Shown one piece after another: positions 1 through 6,935 of a stretch of 64,000 nucleotides of DNA. Numbering within the stretch: position 1 is the stretch's first letter; each line of letters begins with the position of its first letter. Under the pieces are notes generated by a model. That model was not told the origin of the DNA. It did not search any database and saw nothing but the letters and a program-made list of their open reading frames with translations. The DNA comes from Phenylobacterium sp. SCN 70-31 (GTDB taxonomy: Bacteria; Pseudomonadota; Alphaproteobacteria; Caulobacterales; Caulobacteraceae): assembly GCF_001724605.1 (NCBI RefSeq), contig NZ_MEEX01000026.1, positions 19,142 to 83,141 of the forward strand. Reading direction: 5' to 3'. A program made the position numbers and the translations under genes.

Positions 1-893
1 CCCGCATCGCTCATCATCCGCGCATAGGCGTAGTTCCAGGACACGAGGCGGCTGCGCGCGTCGTAGAACGACAGCGCCGAGGGCACCACGTCCAGGGCGT
101 CCCGCAGCCCACCCAGGGTGGTCCGCCGGCCCAGCCGCTCCATGGCGATCAGGCTGCCGCCGGCGGTGAGGATCATCGCGGCCATGACCGCCGCCGCCGT
201 CGCCAGGACGGCGCGGCCGGCCAGTTCCGAAGGCAGCGCCATCGTGGGATCGGGAACCAGCCGCACGGCCGCCATCGCGGTGAAGTGGAGGCCCACGATC
301 CCGAGCAGCAGAAGAACGGTCGCCATGGCCCAGCGAACATGCCCCCGCAGCATCGTACGAGCCGTGAACGCCGCCGCGCCCGCCAGGACACCGATAGCGA
401 TGGCCGCGATCACATAGCCCACATCCCATTCGAACCGCGCCTGGGCGCGCATGGCCGCCACACCCGTGAAGTGCATGGCGCCGACAGCCATGCCGGTGAG
501 CCCGCCGCTGGCCATCGCCACCCGCCGACCGGGTTGCAGGGCGGGAAACGCGAACCCCAGGCCCATGCCGACGATAGCCATCGCCAGCGACAACGCCGTC
601 TCGACCGGCGCGTAGCCGATGGGCAGCCAGGGCTGATACGCCAGCATGGCGATGAAGTGCGTGGCCCAGACGCCCGAGCCCGCGACCAGGCCGGTGAGTC
701 CGATCCACGCCAGGCGATTGGTCGTCGCCCTCGCCCGAAGCGCTCTGGCGTGGAAGCCAAACGCGGCTGCGGAGGCGGACGCGCATACCAGGGCGGCCAG
801 GACCACGAGCCGCAGGTCATGCTCGACGAGAACGCAGGTCAAAACCGAATACATGGGACGCTCGCCGGGGGGACTGGCCGCGAACCTAGACAT
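1..893 (-). CDS. MHYT-domain integral membrane sensor with PAS domain (C-terminus outside window)
   Basis: The reading frame is open from an ATG at 893 (preceded by AAGG about 7 bases upstream) to the left edge, so the protein is partial. The N-terminal ~240 residues are a run of membrane segments with the repeated MHYT signatures: ATHFIAMLAYQ, GAMHFTGVAAMR and LHFTAMAAVR. These are the conserved Met/His positions thought to bind copper and to sense O2, CO or NO. A PAS-like segment (residues after about 265, containing SALSFYDARSRLVSWN) follows just before the edge. In this family the missing output is usually GGDEF/EAL or a histidine kinase, and it cannot be told here. An alternative start is ATG at 854. 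The upstream 134 bases are unusually AT-rich around 931-950 and probably hold the promoter. Confidence 0.85.
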   Translation of the reverse strand, partial: MSRFAASPPGERPMYSVLTCVLVEHDLRLVVLAALVCASASAAAFGFHARALRARATTNRLAWIGLTGLVAGSGVWATHFIAMLAYQPWLPIGYAPVETALSLAMAIVGMGLGFAFPALQPGRRVAMASGGLTGMAVGAMHFTGVAAMRAQARFEWDVGYVIAAIAIGVLAGAAAFTARTMLRGHVRWAMATVLLLLGIVGLHFTAMAAVRLVPDPTMALPSELAGRAVLATAAAVMAAMILTAGGSLIAMERLGRRTTLGGLRDALDVVPSALSFYDARSRLVSWNYAYARMMSDA

Positions 894-1027
894 CACACCT
901 TAATAAGGCGCGACCCGTTTCAACCCAAAGTTGATTATATATTTCAATCACATCCAGGGTGCCGCCGACCGTCCGGGCAGGGCTGGAATCCGCCTGCCTC
1001 ACCCGGCCGCCGACGGCGAAGATCCGG

Positions 1028-1687
1028 TCAGAACGGCAACTCTTCCTGCGCCGCCCCGACGGCCCGCGGGTCGATGCCCGCCAGCACCAGCTTCACCGGC
1101 CGCCAGGCCCGCCGGTGGATCTCGCACGGTCCCAGGGCGACCAGGGCCTCCAGGTGGCTGGGGGCGTTGTAGCCCTTGTGCCGGGCGAAGCCGTAGCCGG
1201 GGTAGCGCGCGTCCATCTCGGTCATCAGCCGGTCGCGGGCCACCTTGGCCAGGATCGAGGCCGCGGCGATGGACTTCGACTTGGCGTCGCCCCCCACCAC
1301 CGTCCTCACCTCGCACGGCAGGTCGAAGCGATAGTTCCCGTCCACCAGCGCGTACGCGGGCGGCGTCGCCAGCGCCGCGACGGCCCGGCGCATCGCCAGC
1401 CCCGTGGCGTGCAGGATGTTGAGGTCGTGGATCTCCTCCACCGAGGCGAAGCCGACGCCCCAGGCCAGGGCCGTGGCCTTGATCTCGATCTCCAGACCCT
1501 CGCGGGCCTTGGCCGTCAGCTTCTTAGAGTCGTCCAGACCCTTGGGAACCTTCCGAGGATTGTCCGGCAGGATCACGGCCGCCGCCGAAACAGGTCCCGC
1601 CCACGGCCCACGGCCGGCCTCGTCCACGCCGCAGACCGGGCCGCCCACGAAGGCGCGTTCCAGCAGGAGGGTGGGACCGCGGGCCAT
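1028..1687 (-). CDS. rnhB: Ribonuclease HII
   Basis: 219 residues, the usual length for RNase HII, which removes RNA from RNA-DNA hybrids and single misincorporated ribonucleotides. The GVDEAGRGPWAGP block near residue 20 carries the first catalytic Asp-Glu pair. DDSKKL (about 52), ALVDGN (about 113) and GGDAKSKSIAAASILAKVAR (about 134) are the other family motifs. The start lies one base after the stop of a 37-residue lipoprotein gene, which itself overlaps tag, so tag, the lipoprotein and rnhB look like one operon. In several alphaproteobacteria rnhB neighbours the methyltransferase gene ccrM; here an MHYT sensor gene follows instead. Confidence 0.97.
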   Translation of the reverse strand: MARGPTLLLERAFVGGPVCGVDEAGRGPWAGPVSAAAVILPDNPRKVPKGLDDSKKLTAKAREGLEIEIKATALAWGVGFASVEEIHDLNILHATGLAMRRAVAALATPPAYALVDGNYRFDLPCEVRTVVGGDAKSKSIAAASILAKVARDRLMTEMDARYPGYGFARHKGYNAPSHLEALVALGPCEIHRRAWRPVKLVLAGIDPRAVGAAQEELPF

Positions 1688-1688
1688 C

Positions 1689-1802
1689 CTAGCGTCCCGC
1701 CGCAGCCGCGCTCGCCGGCGCGAGACGCCCGGCGTCCATCGCGCCGTACAGATGCTCGCAGCCCCCGAGCAAGAGCGCGGCAGCCAGGATCACAACCCTC
1801 AT
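1689..1802 (-). CDS. 37-residue predicted lipoprotein between tag and rnhB
   Basis: A very small open frame that fits exactly between two known genes. Its ATG (1802-1800) overlaps the tag stop in an ATGA arrangement, and its TAG stop ends one base before the rnhB start. The product begins MRVVILAAALLLGGCEHLYG: a one-Arg n-region, a short hydrophobic core and a lipobox LGGC, so Cys15 should be lipidated, leaving a mature peptide of about 23 residues ending in an Ala-rich stretch. The overlaps on both sides suggest translational coupling and real coding. I recognise no family and infer no function beyond membrane anchoring. Confidence 0.65.
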   Translation of the reverse strand: MRVVILAAALLLGGCEHLYGAMDAGRLAPASAAAAGR

Positions 1803-2389
1803 CGCGCCAGCCGCTTGACCCGCTCGTACTGCGGGCACGAGGTCATGTGATCGTTCACGATCCCCACCGCCTGCATCCAGGCGTAGACGATCACCGGCCC
1901 CACGAACTTGAAGCCCTTGGCCTTCAGCGCCTTCGAGACCTCGACCGCCAGCGGGGTCTGGGCGGGAACCTGGCCCAGGCCGGTCCAGGCGTTCTGCAGC
2001 GGCTTGCCGTCCGTGAAGCTCCAGCAGAATTCCGAGAAGTCCTCGCCGCGATCCCGCATGTCCAGGTAGATGCGGGCGCCGTTGATCGCCGCGTCGATCT
2101 TGGCGTTCGAGCGCACGATGCCGGCGTCGGCCATCAGCCGGGCGCGGTCGGCCTCGCTGTAGCGCGCCACCGTCTCGGGATCGAAGCCGTCGAAGGCCGC
2201 GCGGAAGGCGTCGCGCTTGCGCAGGATGGTGATCCAGGCCAGCCCGGCCTGGAAGCCGTCAAGCACCAGCTTCTCCCACAGCGCGCGGGAATCGTACTCC
2301 GGCACGCCCCATTCGGTGTCGTGATAGGCCTCGTACAGCGCATCGCCGGCCATGCCGCGCCATTCGCAACGAGTCGGGGTCTCGGACAT
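1799..2389 (-). CDS. tag: DNA-3-methyladenine glycosylase I
   Basis: 196 residues, full length for Tag, which excises 3-methyladenine from alkylated DNA by a helix-hairpin-helix fold. Recognised from CEWRG near the start (first zinc Cys), YHDTEWGVP (about 22), the LDGFQAGLAWITIL block (about 43, with the base-recognition Glu replaced by the family QAGL context) and the C-terminal VNDHMTSCPQY, which holds the conserved His and Cys zinc ligands. It is the first gene of an apparent operon with a small lipoprotein and rnhB, linking two nucleic-acid maintenance functions. Confidence 0.95.
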   Translation of the reverse strand: MSETPTRCEWRGMAGDALYEAYHDTEWGVPEYDSRALWEKLVLDGFQAGLAWITILRKRDAFRAAFDGFDPETVARYSEADRARLMADAGIVRSNAKIDAAINGARIYLDMRDRGEDFSEFCWSFTDGKPLQNAWTGLGQVPAQTPLAVEVSKALKAKGFKFVGPVIVYAWMQAVGIVNDHMTSCPQYERVKRLAR

Positions 2390-2433
2390 GCCCCAGTCTC
2401 GCCGGTCCGGAGCGCCGGAACAAGAGGGGAACC

Positions 2434-2547
2434 ATGCCGTTCGAAGGTTTCATGCCGTCGCAGGTCGACGCGTGCGTCACGGGGCGGCGCGCCACCGCCG
2501 CTACCGCCGCACGGACTGCCGAGACGCACATGATGCAGGTTCTTTGA
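2434..2547 (+). CDS. Possible 37-residue small ORF of unknown function
   Basis: In the gap between tag (leftward) and the membrane protein at 2752, an ATG at 2434 is preceded by GAGGGG at good spacing and opens 37 codons ending in TGA (starts MPFEGFMPSQ, ends HMMQVL). Composition is Ala/Thr/Arg-rich in the middle and resembles no family known to me. It could be a small peptide or leader, or chance: the opposite strand of the same stretch is also open. Only the ribosome-binding site favours it. Confidence 0.2.
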   Translation: MPFEGFMPSQVDACVTGRRATAATAARTAETHMMQVL

Positions 2548-2563
2548 TCTCCTGGATTCCATG

Positions 2564-2697
2564 GCGGATCGATCCTGGCGAAGCCTATCGCGCCGGCCGG
2601 TCCTCGCCGCTCGACAGCACTTCGCCGGGGCGCAGGTCGCCAGCCAGCACCTCGGCTCCGGGCTCTGGGCTCCGGGCCTTGGAAAACGAACGGCGTG
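2564..2697 (-). pseudogene. Decayed duplicate of the 3' part of ygfZ
   Basis: This stretch aligns with 3301-3422 inside the intact ygfZ gene about 740 bases away. In the best part (2600-2661 against 3334-3395) I count 8 mismatches in 62 bases. On the minus strand it still reads AEVLAGDLRPGEVLSSGE, matching TEVLAGDLRAGEVLSGGE of YgfZ, but a TAG stop follows after a few codons. Flanking matches (FVFQGPEP against VVFEGPAP, FARIDPPW against LLRLDRAL) lie in other frames. It is therefore a frameshifted gene fragment, not a functional gene. Either a tandem duplication decayed, or incoming DNA carried a related ygfZ end. Confidence 0.75.
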
Positions 2698-2751
2698 ATT
2701 GTGCGCCGCGGACTCCTCAACTAGCGTCACCGTTGGACCGGGGGGACCAAC

Positions 2752-3216
2752 ATGCGCTGGTATGCCATCGTCGCTGGAGCACTCGGCTTCGCCGCCATTT
2801 CAGCGGCCGTCGTGATCGCCAGCCATTGGGGCCAGATGACCGGCGGCCCGCTGGGTCTCGTCGGGATTCTGTTCATCGAACTGGGTCCGATCTCCAAGCT
2901 GACTGTCCTGGCCTCCGTCGGCCTGATCATCGCGGCGATCGCCGTGGCGGCGATGCAACTCGGCGGCTCGAAATCCCCGGAAGATCTGAATCTCCTGAGG
3001 ATTCTCGCGCGGGTGAGCCCACTCCCCGGACTCGCAGCCGCGGCGCTGGACGCCTACAACATCCATGCCGCCGCGCAGCGGATCGGAAATGTCAGCTTCG
3101 AGGTGATGGCGCCCAGCGTCGCCGGCGCGGTCCTGGTGGCCGGCGTCGGCCTGCTTTCCGGTGCGTTCGCCGTGGCCGCCTACGCGGTCGTCGCGGGCCG
3201 CAGCCGGTCAGTCTGA
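2752..3216 (+). CDS. Small integral membrane protein resembling the MotA/TolQ/ExbB core
   Basis: 154 residues with a GGGGGG ribosome-binding stretch just upstream of the ATG. There are three or four hydrophobic segments: about residues 4-24, 34-66 (interrupted) and a C-terminal pair after about 85. The segment from LARVSPLPGLAAAALDAYN through MAPSVAGAVLVAGVGLLS to AVAAYAVV resembles the TolQ/ExbB/MotA pattern of an AP-x-x-GL loop, then an AP-x-x-AEAL helix, then a last helix ending in AxxxYN. It is shorter than TolQ (about 230 residues) and no TolR/ExbD/MotB partner is adjacent. It sits between ygfZ and the fragment of ygfZ and overlaps ygfZ by 9 bases tail to tail. The family link is my inference. 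Confidence 0.6.
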   Translation: MRWYAIVAGALGFAAISAAVVIASHWGQMTGGPLGLVGILFIELGPISKLTVLASVGLIIAAIAVAAMQLGGSKSPEDLNLLRILARVSPLPGLAAAALDAYNIHAAAQRIGNVSFEVMAPSVAGAVLVAGVGLLSGAFAVAAYAVVAGRSRSV

Positions 3217-4059
3217 AGCCTCACCCACAGCCGTCGCCATCCAGGTCGGAACCTCGGCCCTGGCCGCGCGCCCCGCCACCGTGAGGTCCGCGCCCAGCGC
3301 GCGGTCCAGCCTCAGCAGCGCCATCGCCCGGCCCTCGCCCCCCGACAGCACCTCGCCGGCGCGCAGGTCGCCGGCCAGCACCTCGGTTCCGGGCGCCGGC
3401 GCCGGACCTTCGAATACGACCGGCAGCATGCGCGACTTGATCGTCCCGCGGCGCTTCATCCGCGACGTGGTCTCCTGGCCGACGAAGCAGCCCTTCCTGA
3501 AGTCGACGCCGTTCAACAGGTCGAAATCCGCCTCGATGGGATAGGTCCGCTCGACGCCCCAGTCCGCCGGGCCGGGCACGCCCAGCCGCAGCTTCTGGGC
3601 CTCGCGCGCGGCCTCATCCGCCTCGACCGCCCCCGCCGGCGTCGCCGCGCCGTAGCCCCGCCAGCCCAGGTCCGGCAGGCGCGGATCGGCCGCCCAGAAC
3701 CCTTGCCCCGGGCGCTCGGGGACGCCGCCCGGGTCCGCCGAGAAGAGGGCCGCCACCGGCGTGTCCTCCGCCGCCAGCGTCACCTTCGCCCGTAGCCGGT
3801 ACATGGTCAGCCGCTGGAGCAGCGCCTCGCGGTGCGCGGCCTCGACGTCCAGCCAGGCGCCGTCCCCGCGCCCCACCACGAACAGGTCGTAGAGCAGGCG
3901 CCCCTGAGGCGTCAGCAAGGCGCCGAACCGCGCCTCGCCCGGCGCCAGGGTGGTCACGTCCTGGGTGATGAGGTTGTTGAGGAAGCCGCGCCAGTCGTCC
4001 CCGCCCACGGCGATCAGGGCGCGGCTTTCGAGACGGGCGAAGATCGGAGCATCAGACAT
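3208..4059 (-). CDS. ygfZ: Folate-binding protein YgfZ (iron-sulfur cluster assembly/repair factor)
   Basis: 283 residues. The YgfZ/GcvT-like family binds tetrahydrofolate and supports maturation of some Fe-S enzymes. The diagnostic motif KGCFVGQE is present (about residue 191), preceded by DLLNGVDFRKGC. The N-terminal FLNNLITQDV and LTPQGRLLYDLFV segments are typical of the GcvT fold. The start MSDAPIFARL at 4059 was chosen because homologues begin near this point and the longer open frame upstream runs antisense to the glycosyltransferase gene. A damaged copy of its 3' third lies at 2564-2697. Confidence 0.95.
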   Translation of the reverse strand: MSDAPIFARLESRALIAVGGDDWRGFLNNLITQDVTTLAPGEARFGALLTPQGRLLYDLFVVGRGDGAWLDVEAAHREALLQRLTMYRLRAKVTLAAEDTPVAALFSADPGGVPERPGQGFWAADPRLPDLGWRGYGAATPAGAVEADEAAREAQKLRLGVPGPADWGVERTYPIEADFDLLNGVDFRKGCFVGQETTSRMKRRGTIKSRMLPVVFEGPAPAPGTEVLAGDLRAGEVLSGGEGRAMALLRLDRALGADLTVAGRAARAEVPTWMATAVGEASD

Positions 4060-4119
4060 GACGCCAATTTGGGACGCGCCGCGGTGGAGCGCCAGCGTCC
4101 GGCGACCTATAAGCGCGCA

Positions 4120-5103
4120 ATGGCCCCCGCCTCCGCCTTTCCCATCCTCTTCATCACCGCCACGCGCATCGGCGACGCGGTGTTGTCCTCGGGCCTGATA
4201 AAGCGTCTGGCCGACGAGATCCCGAACGCGCGCTTCACTATCGTGGCCGGGCCGGACGCCGCGCCGCTGTTCGCCCACGTTCCGGGCCTGGCCCGCACGA
4301 TCGTCATGACCAAGTCGCCCTTGGGCGGCCACTGGTTCGGTCTGTGGCGGCAGGTGCGGCGCACGAAGTGGGGTCTGATCGTCGACCTGCGCGGCTCGGG
4401 GATCTCGCGCTTCCTGTCCACCCGGCGCCGCGCGATCCACCGCAAGGCCGCCCAGCCGGCGCACAAAGTGCTGGAGGCCGCGCGCACTCTGCGCATCGAC
4501 GACGAGCCGGCGGCCCCGCACATCTTCACCAGCCCCGACGTCGAGGCCCTGGCCGACGAACTCACCGCCGGCGCGGGCCCGATCCTGGCGCTCGCGCCCG
4601 CCGCCAACTGGATCGGCAAGACCTGGCCCGTCGAGCGCTTCGCCCAGACGGCCATGCGCCTGCTCCGCGAACCGGGAGCGCCCCTGTACGGCGGCCGCAT
4701 CATGGTGCTGGGCGGGCCGGGGGACGAGCGCCTGGCCCTGGCGCTGCGCGACGTGGCCCGAAAGGGCTTCATCGACCTGGCGGGCAAGGCCGACCTCGTC
4801 ACCGCCTTCGCCTGCCTGAAGCGGGCGCGGCTCTTCATCGGCAACGACTCGGGCGCCATGCACCTGGCCGCCGCGGCCGGCTGCCCCACCCTGGGCCTGT
4901 TCGGGCCGTCCGACGAGCGCCTCTACGCGCCGTGGGGACCGGATGCCCGCGTCGTCCGCGGCCCCCGCAGCTTCGAGGAGATCCGCGCCGCCGACCCCGG
5001 GTTCGGCCAGGTGATCTGCCATATGATGGACCTGCGGATCGAAACGGTCGTATCCGCCGCCAAGGACCTGCTGAAAGCCACGGAACCCGCCGATGCCCCA
5101 TGA
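4120..5103 (+). CDS. Glycosyltransferase family 9 (heptosyltransferase-like)
   Basis: 327 residues. GT9 enzymes add heptose or related sugars to LPS core at the cytoplasmic face of the inner membrane. The N-terminal FITATRIGDAVLSSGL block, the mid segment LAPAANWIGKTWPVERFA (donor-side domain start, about 160) and GNDSGAMHLAAAAGCPTLGLFGPS (about 245) are the characteristic WaaF/RfaF-type motifs. The start at 4120 fits the family N-terminus; upstream in-frame sequence is antisense to ygfZ. The 3' end overlaps the next gene by 11 bases, implying co-transcription with the dihydroorotase-family gene. The acceptor sugar cannot be told from sequence. Confidence 0.9.
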   Translation: MAPASAFPILFITATRIGDAVLSSGLIKRLADEIPNARFTIVAGPDAAPLFAHVPGLARTIVMTKSPLGGHWFGLWRQVRRTKWGLIVDLRGSGISRFLSTRRRAIHRKAAQPAHKVLEAARTLRIDDEPAAPHIFTSPDVEALADELTAGAGPILALAPAANWIGKTWPVERFAQTAMRLLREPGAPLYGGRIMVLGGPGDERLALALRDVARKGFIDLAGKADLVTAFACLKRARLFIGNDSGAMHLAAAAGCPTLGLFGPSDERLYAPWGPDARVVRGPRSFEEIRAADPGFGQVICHMMDLRIETVVSAAKDLLKATEPADAP

Positions 5104-6439
5104 CACCAATGGCACGTATGACCTGATCGTCCGCGGCGGCGAGGTGGTGAACCACGCCGGGCGCGGGCTCGCCGACGTGGGCGTCCGCGACGGCCGGTTC
5201 GCCGCCATCGGCGACCTCTCCCAGGCCTCGGCCGGCGAGGTGTTCGACGCCACGGGGCTCACCGTCCTGCCCGGCGTCATCGACACCCAGGTCCACTTCC
5301 GCGAGCCGGGTCTGGAGTGGAAGGAAGACCTGGAGACCGGCGCCCGTGGGGCCGTCCTTGGCGGCGTCGTCGCCGTGTTCGAGATGCCGAACACCGAGCC
5401 CACCACCACCGATCCCGACACGCTGGCCGACAAGCTGGCCCGGGCGAAGGGGCGCATGCATTGCGACCACGCCTTCTACGTCGGCGGCACGCACGAGAAC
5501 GCCCGGTTCCTGGGCGAGCTTGAGCGGCTGCCCGGCTGCTGCGGGATCAAGGTGTTCATGGGCGCCTCCACCGGCACGCTGCTGGTCCAGGACGACGCGG
5601 GGGTCGAAGAGGTCCTGCGCCACATCAACCGCCGCGCCGCCTTCCACTCCGAGGACGAATACCGCCTGGCCGAGCGCCGGCCCCTGGCGCGCACCGGCGA
5701 CTGGACCAGCCACCCCGAGGTGCGCGACGCCCAGTCGGCCATCCAGTCCACCGAGCGGCTGGTGCGGCTCGCCCGCAAAACGGGCAAGCGCATCCACGTC
5801 CTGCACGTCACGACCCGGGAAGAGATCGCCTACCTCGCCGCCCACAAGGACGTGGCCTCGGTCGAGGTGACGCCCCAGCACCTCACCCTCGCCGCCCCGG
5901 AGGCCTACGAGCGGCTGCAGGCCTTCGCCCAGATGAACCCGCCGATCCGCACCGCCGAGCACCGCGAGGGCCTCTGGGCCGGGGTGGCCAACGGCGTCGC
6001 CGACGTGATGGGCTCGGACCACGCCCCCCACACCCGCGAGGAGAAGGCCCGGCCCTACCCCGCCTCGCCCTCGGGCATGCCGGGCGTGCAGACCCTGGTG
6101 CCGCTGATGCTGACCCACGTGGCCGAAGGGCGGCTTTCGCTGGAGCGTTTCGTGGACCTCACCAGCCACGGCGCCAACCGCGTGTTCGGGCTGGCCAACA
6201 AGGGCCGCATGGCCGTGGGCTACGACGCCGACCTCACCCTCGTGGACCTGAAGGCCCGCCGCACCATCACCCATGACTGGATGGCCACCCGCTCGGGCTG
6301 GACGCCCTTCGATGGCGTCGAGGCCAAGGGCTGGCCGATGGCCACCATCGTCCGCGGCCGCGTCGTCATGCGCGACGACGAGATCGTGGCGCCAGGCCTG
6401 GGCGAGCCGGTCCGGTTCCTGGAGACGCTGGGCGGCTAG
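5093..6439 (+). CDS. pyrC: Dihydroorotase-family cyclic amidohydrolase
   Basis: 448 residues, class I dihydroorotase/allantoinase length. Dihydroorotase closes carbamoyl-aspartate to dihydroorotate in pyrimidine synthesis. Visible motifs are VIDTQVHFREPG (about 62-73), GIKVFMGAS with the Lys that is usually carboxylated (about 155), AFHSEDEYRL (about 180), HVLHVTT (about 235) and GSDHAPH (about 308). The first metal motif reads Q-V-H where most relatives have H-V-H: Gln66 replaces the first His ligand. I recall QVH variants in other alphaproteobacterial members, so this may be a subfamily trait rather than damage. A true dihydroorotase assignment is likely but an inactive or altered-specificity relative is possible. 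Confidence 0.85.
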   Translation: MPHDTNGTYDLIVRGGEVVNHAGRGLADVGVRDGRFAAIGDLSQASAGEVFDATGLTVLPGVIDTQVHFREPGLEWKEDLETGARGAVLGGVVAVFEMPNTEPTTTDPDTLADKLARAKGRMHCDHAFYVGGTHENARFLGELERLPGCCGIKVFMGASTGTLLVQDDAGVEEVLRHINRRAAFHSEDEYRLAERRPLARTGDWTSHPEVRDAQSAIQSTERLVRLARKTGKRIHVLHVTTREEIAYLAAHKDVASVEVTPQHLTLAAPEAYERLQAFAQMNPPIRTAEHREGLWAGVANGVADVMGSDHAPHTREEKARPYPASPSGMPGVQTLVPLMLTHVAEGRLSLERFVDLTSHGANRVFGLANKGRMAVGYDADLTLVDLKARRTITHDWMATRSGWTPFDGVEAKGWPMATIVRGRVVMRDDEIVAPGLGEPVRFLETLGG

Positions 6440-6504
6440 TCCGGGGCCACGACCGCCGTCGGGAAAATCGCCCGCATTTCCTGGTCGCCTGTCGAATCGC
6501 GCCC

Positions 6505-6536
6505 GATGCGCGCGTCTCCCCGGTGACGCGCGCATC
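6505..6536. repeat. Perfect 12-base inverted repeat with 8-base loop
   Basis: GATGCGCGCGTC (6505-6516) and its exact reverse complement (6525-6536) flank an 8-base spacer. It lies between the dihydroorotase-family gene and the DGPF/sigma-factor pair. No T-run follows, so a rho-independent terminator is doubtful. It could still end pyrC transcription or act as an operator for the downstream pair. Confidence 0.55.
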
Positions 6537-6572
6537 CGCGTCGCGCACTCTCACGCCCGAAGGGGATACGCC

Positions 6573-6923
6573 ATGCAGTACATGATCCTGATCTACGAAC
6601 CCGAGGACGGCTACGCCGGGGCGGCCGGCGAGGCCACGCTCATGGAGATCGTCGCCAGGCACACGGCCCTGGCCGAGGACCTGGAAGCGCGGGGCGTGCT
6701 GCAGGGCGGCGGCGGACTGCAGGAGACGTCCACCGCCACCACCATCGTCACGAAGGACGGCCGGCAGACGCTGCACGACGGCCCCTTCGCCGAGACCCGC
6801 GAACACCTCGGCGGATACTATCTGGTCGACGTGGCCGACCTGGACGCCGCGCTCGAGATCGCCCGCCGCGTGCCGGTGATCGACGGCGGAAAGGTCGAGG
6901 TCCGACCGCTGGCGGACTATTAG
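6573..6923 (+). CDS. YCII/DGPF-domain protein, partner of ECF42-type sigma factor
   Basis: 116 residues with AAGGGG 9 bases before the ATG. It begins MQYMILIYEPEDGY and contains the signature DGPFAETREHLGGYYLVD (about 70-87) that names the DGPF family within the YCII fold (dimeric alpha-beta barrel). DGPF proteins are encoded next to ECF42 sigma factors in many bacteria and are thought to be part of their regulon or signalling. Here the sigma-factor gene starts 12 bases downstream. No enzymatic activity is established for the family. Confidence 0.9.
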   Translation: MQYMILIYEPEDGYAGAAGEATLMEIVARHTALAEDLEARGVLQGGGGLQETSTATTIVTKDGRQTLHDGPFAETREHLGGYYLVDVADLDAALEIARRVPVIDGGKVEVRPLADY

Positions 6924-6935
6924 GCGGATCGCCGG

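Noticed and set aside
959..2533. Long plus-strand open frame of about 520 codons
   Set aside because: It runs antisense across rnhB and tag, is rich in Arg/His/Gly as expected from the shadow of GC-rich genes, and matches no family.
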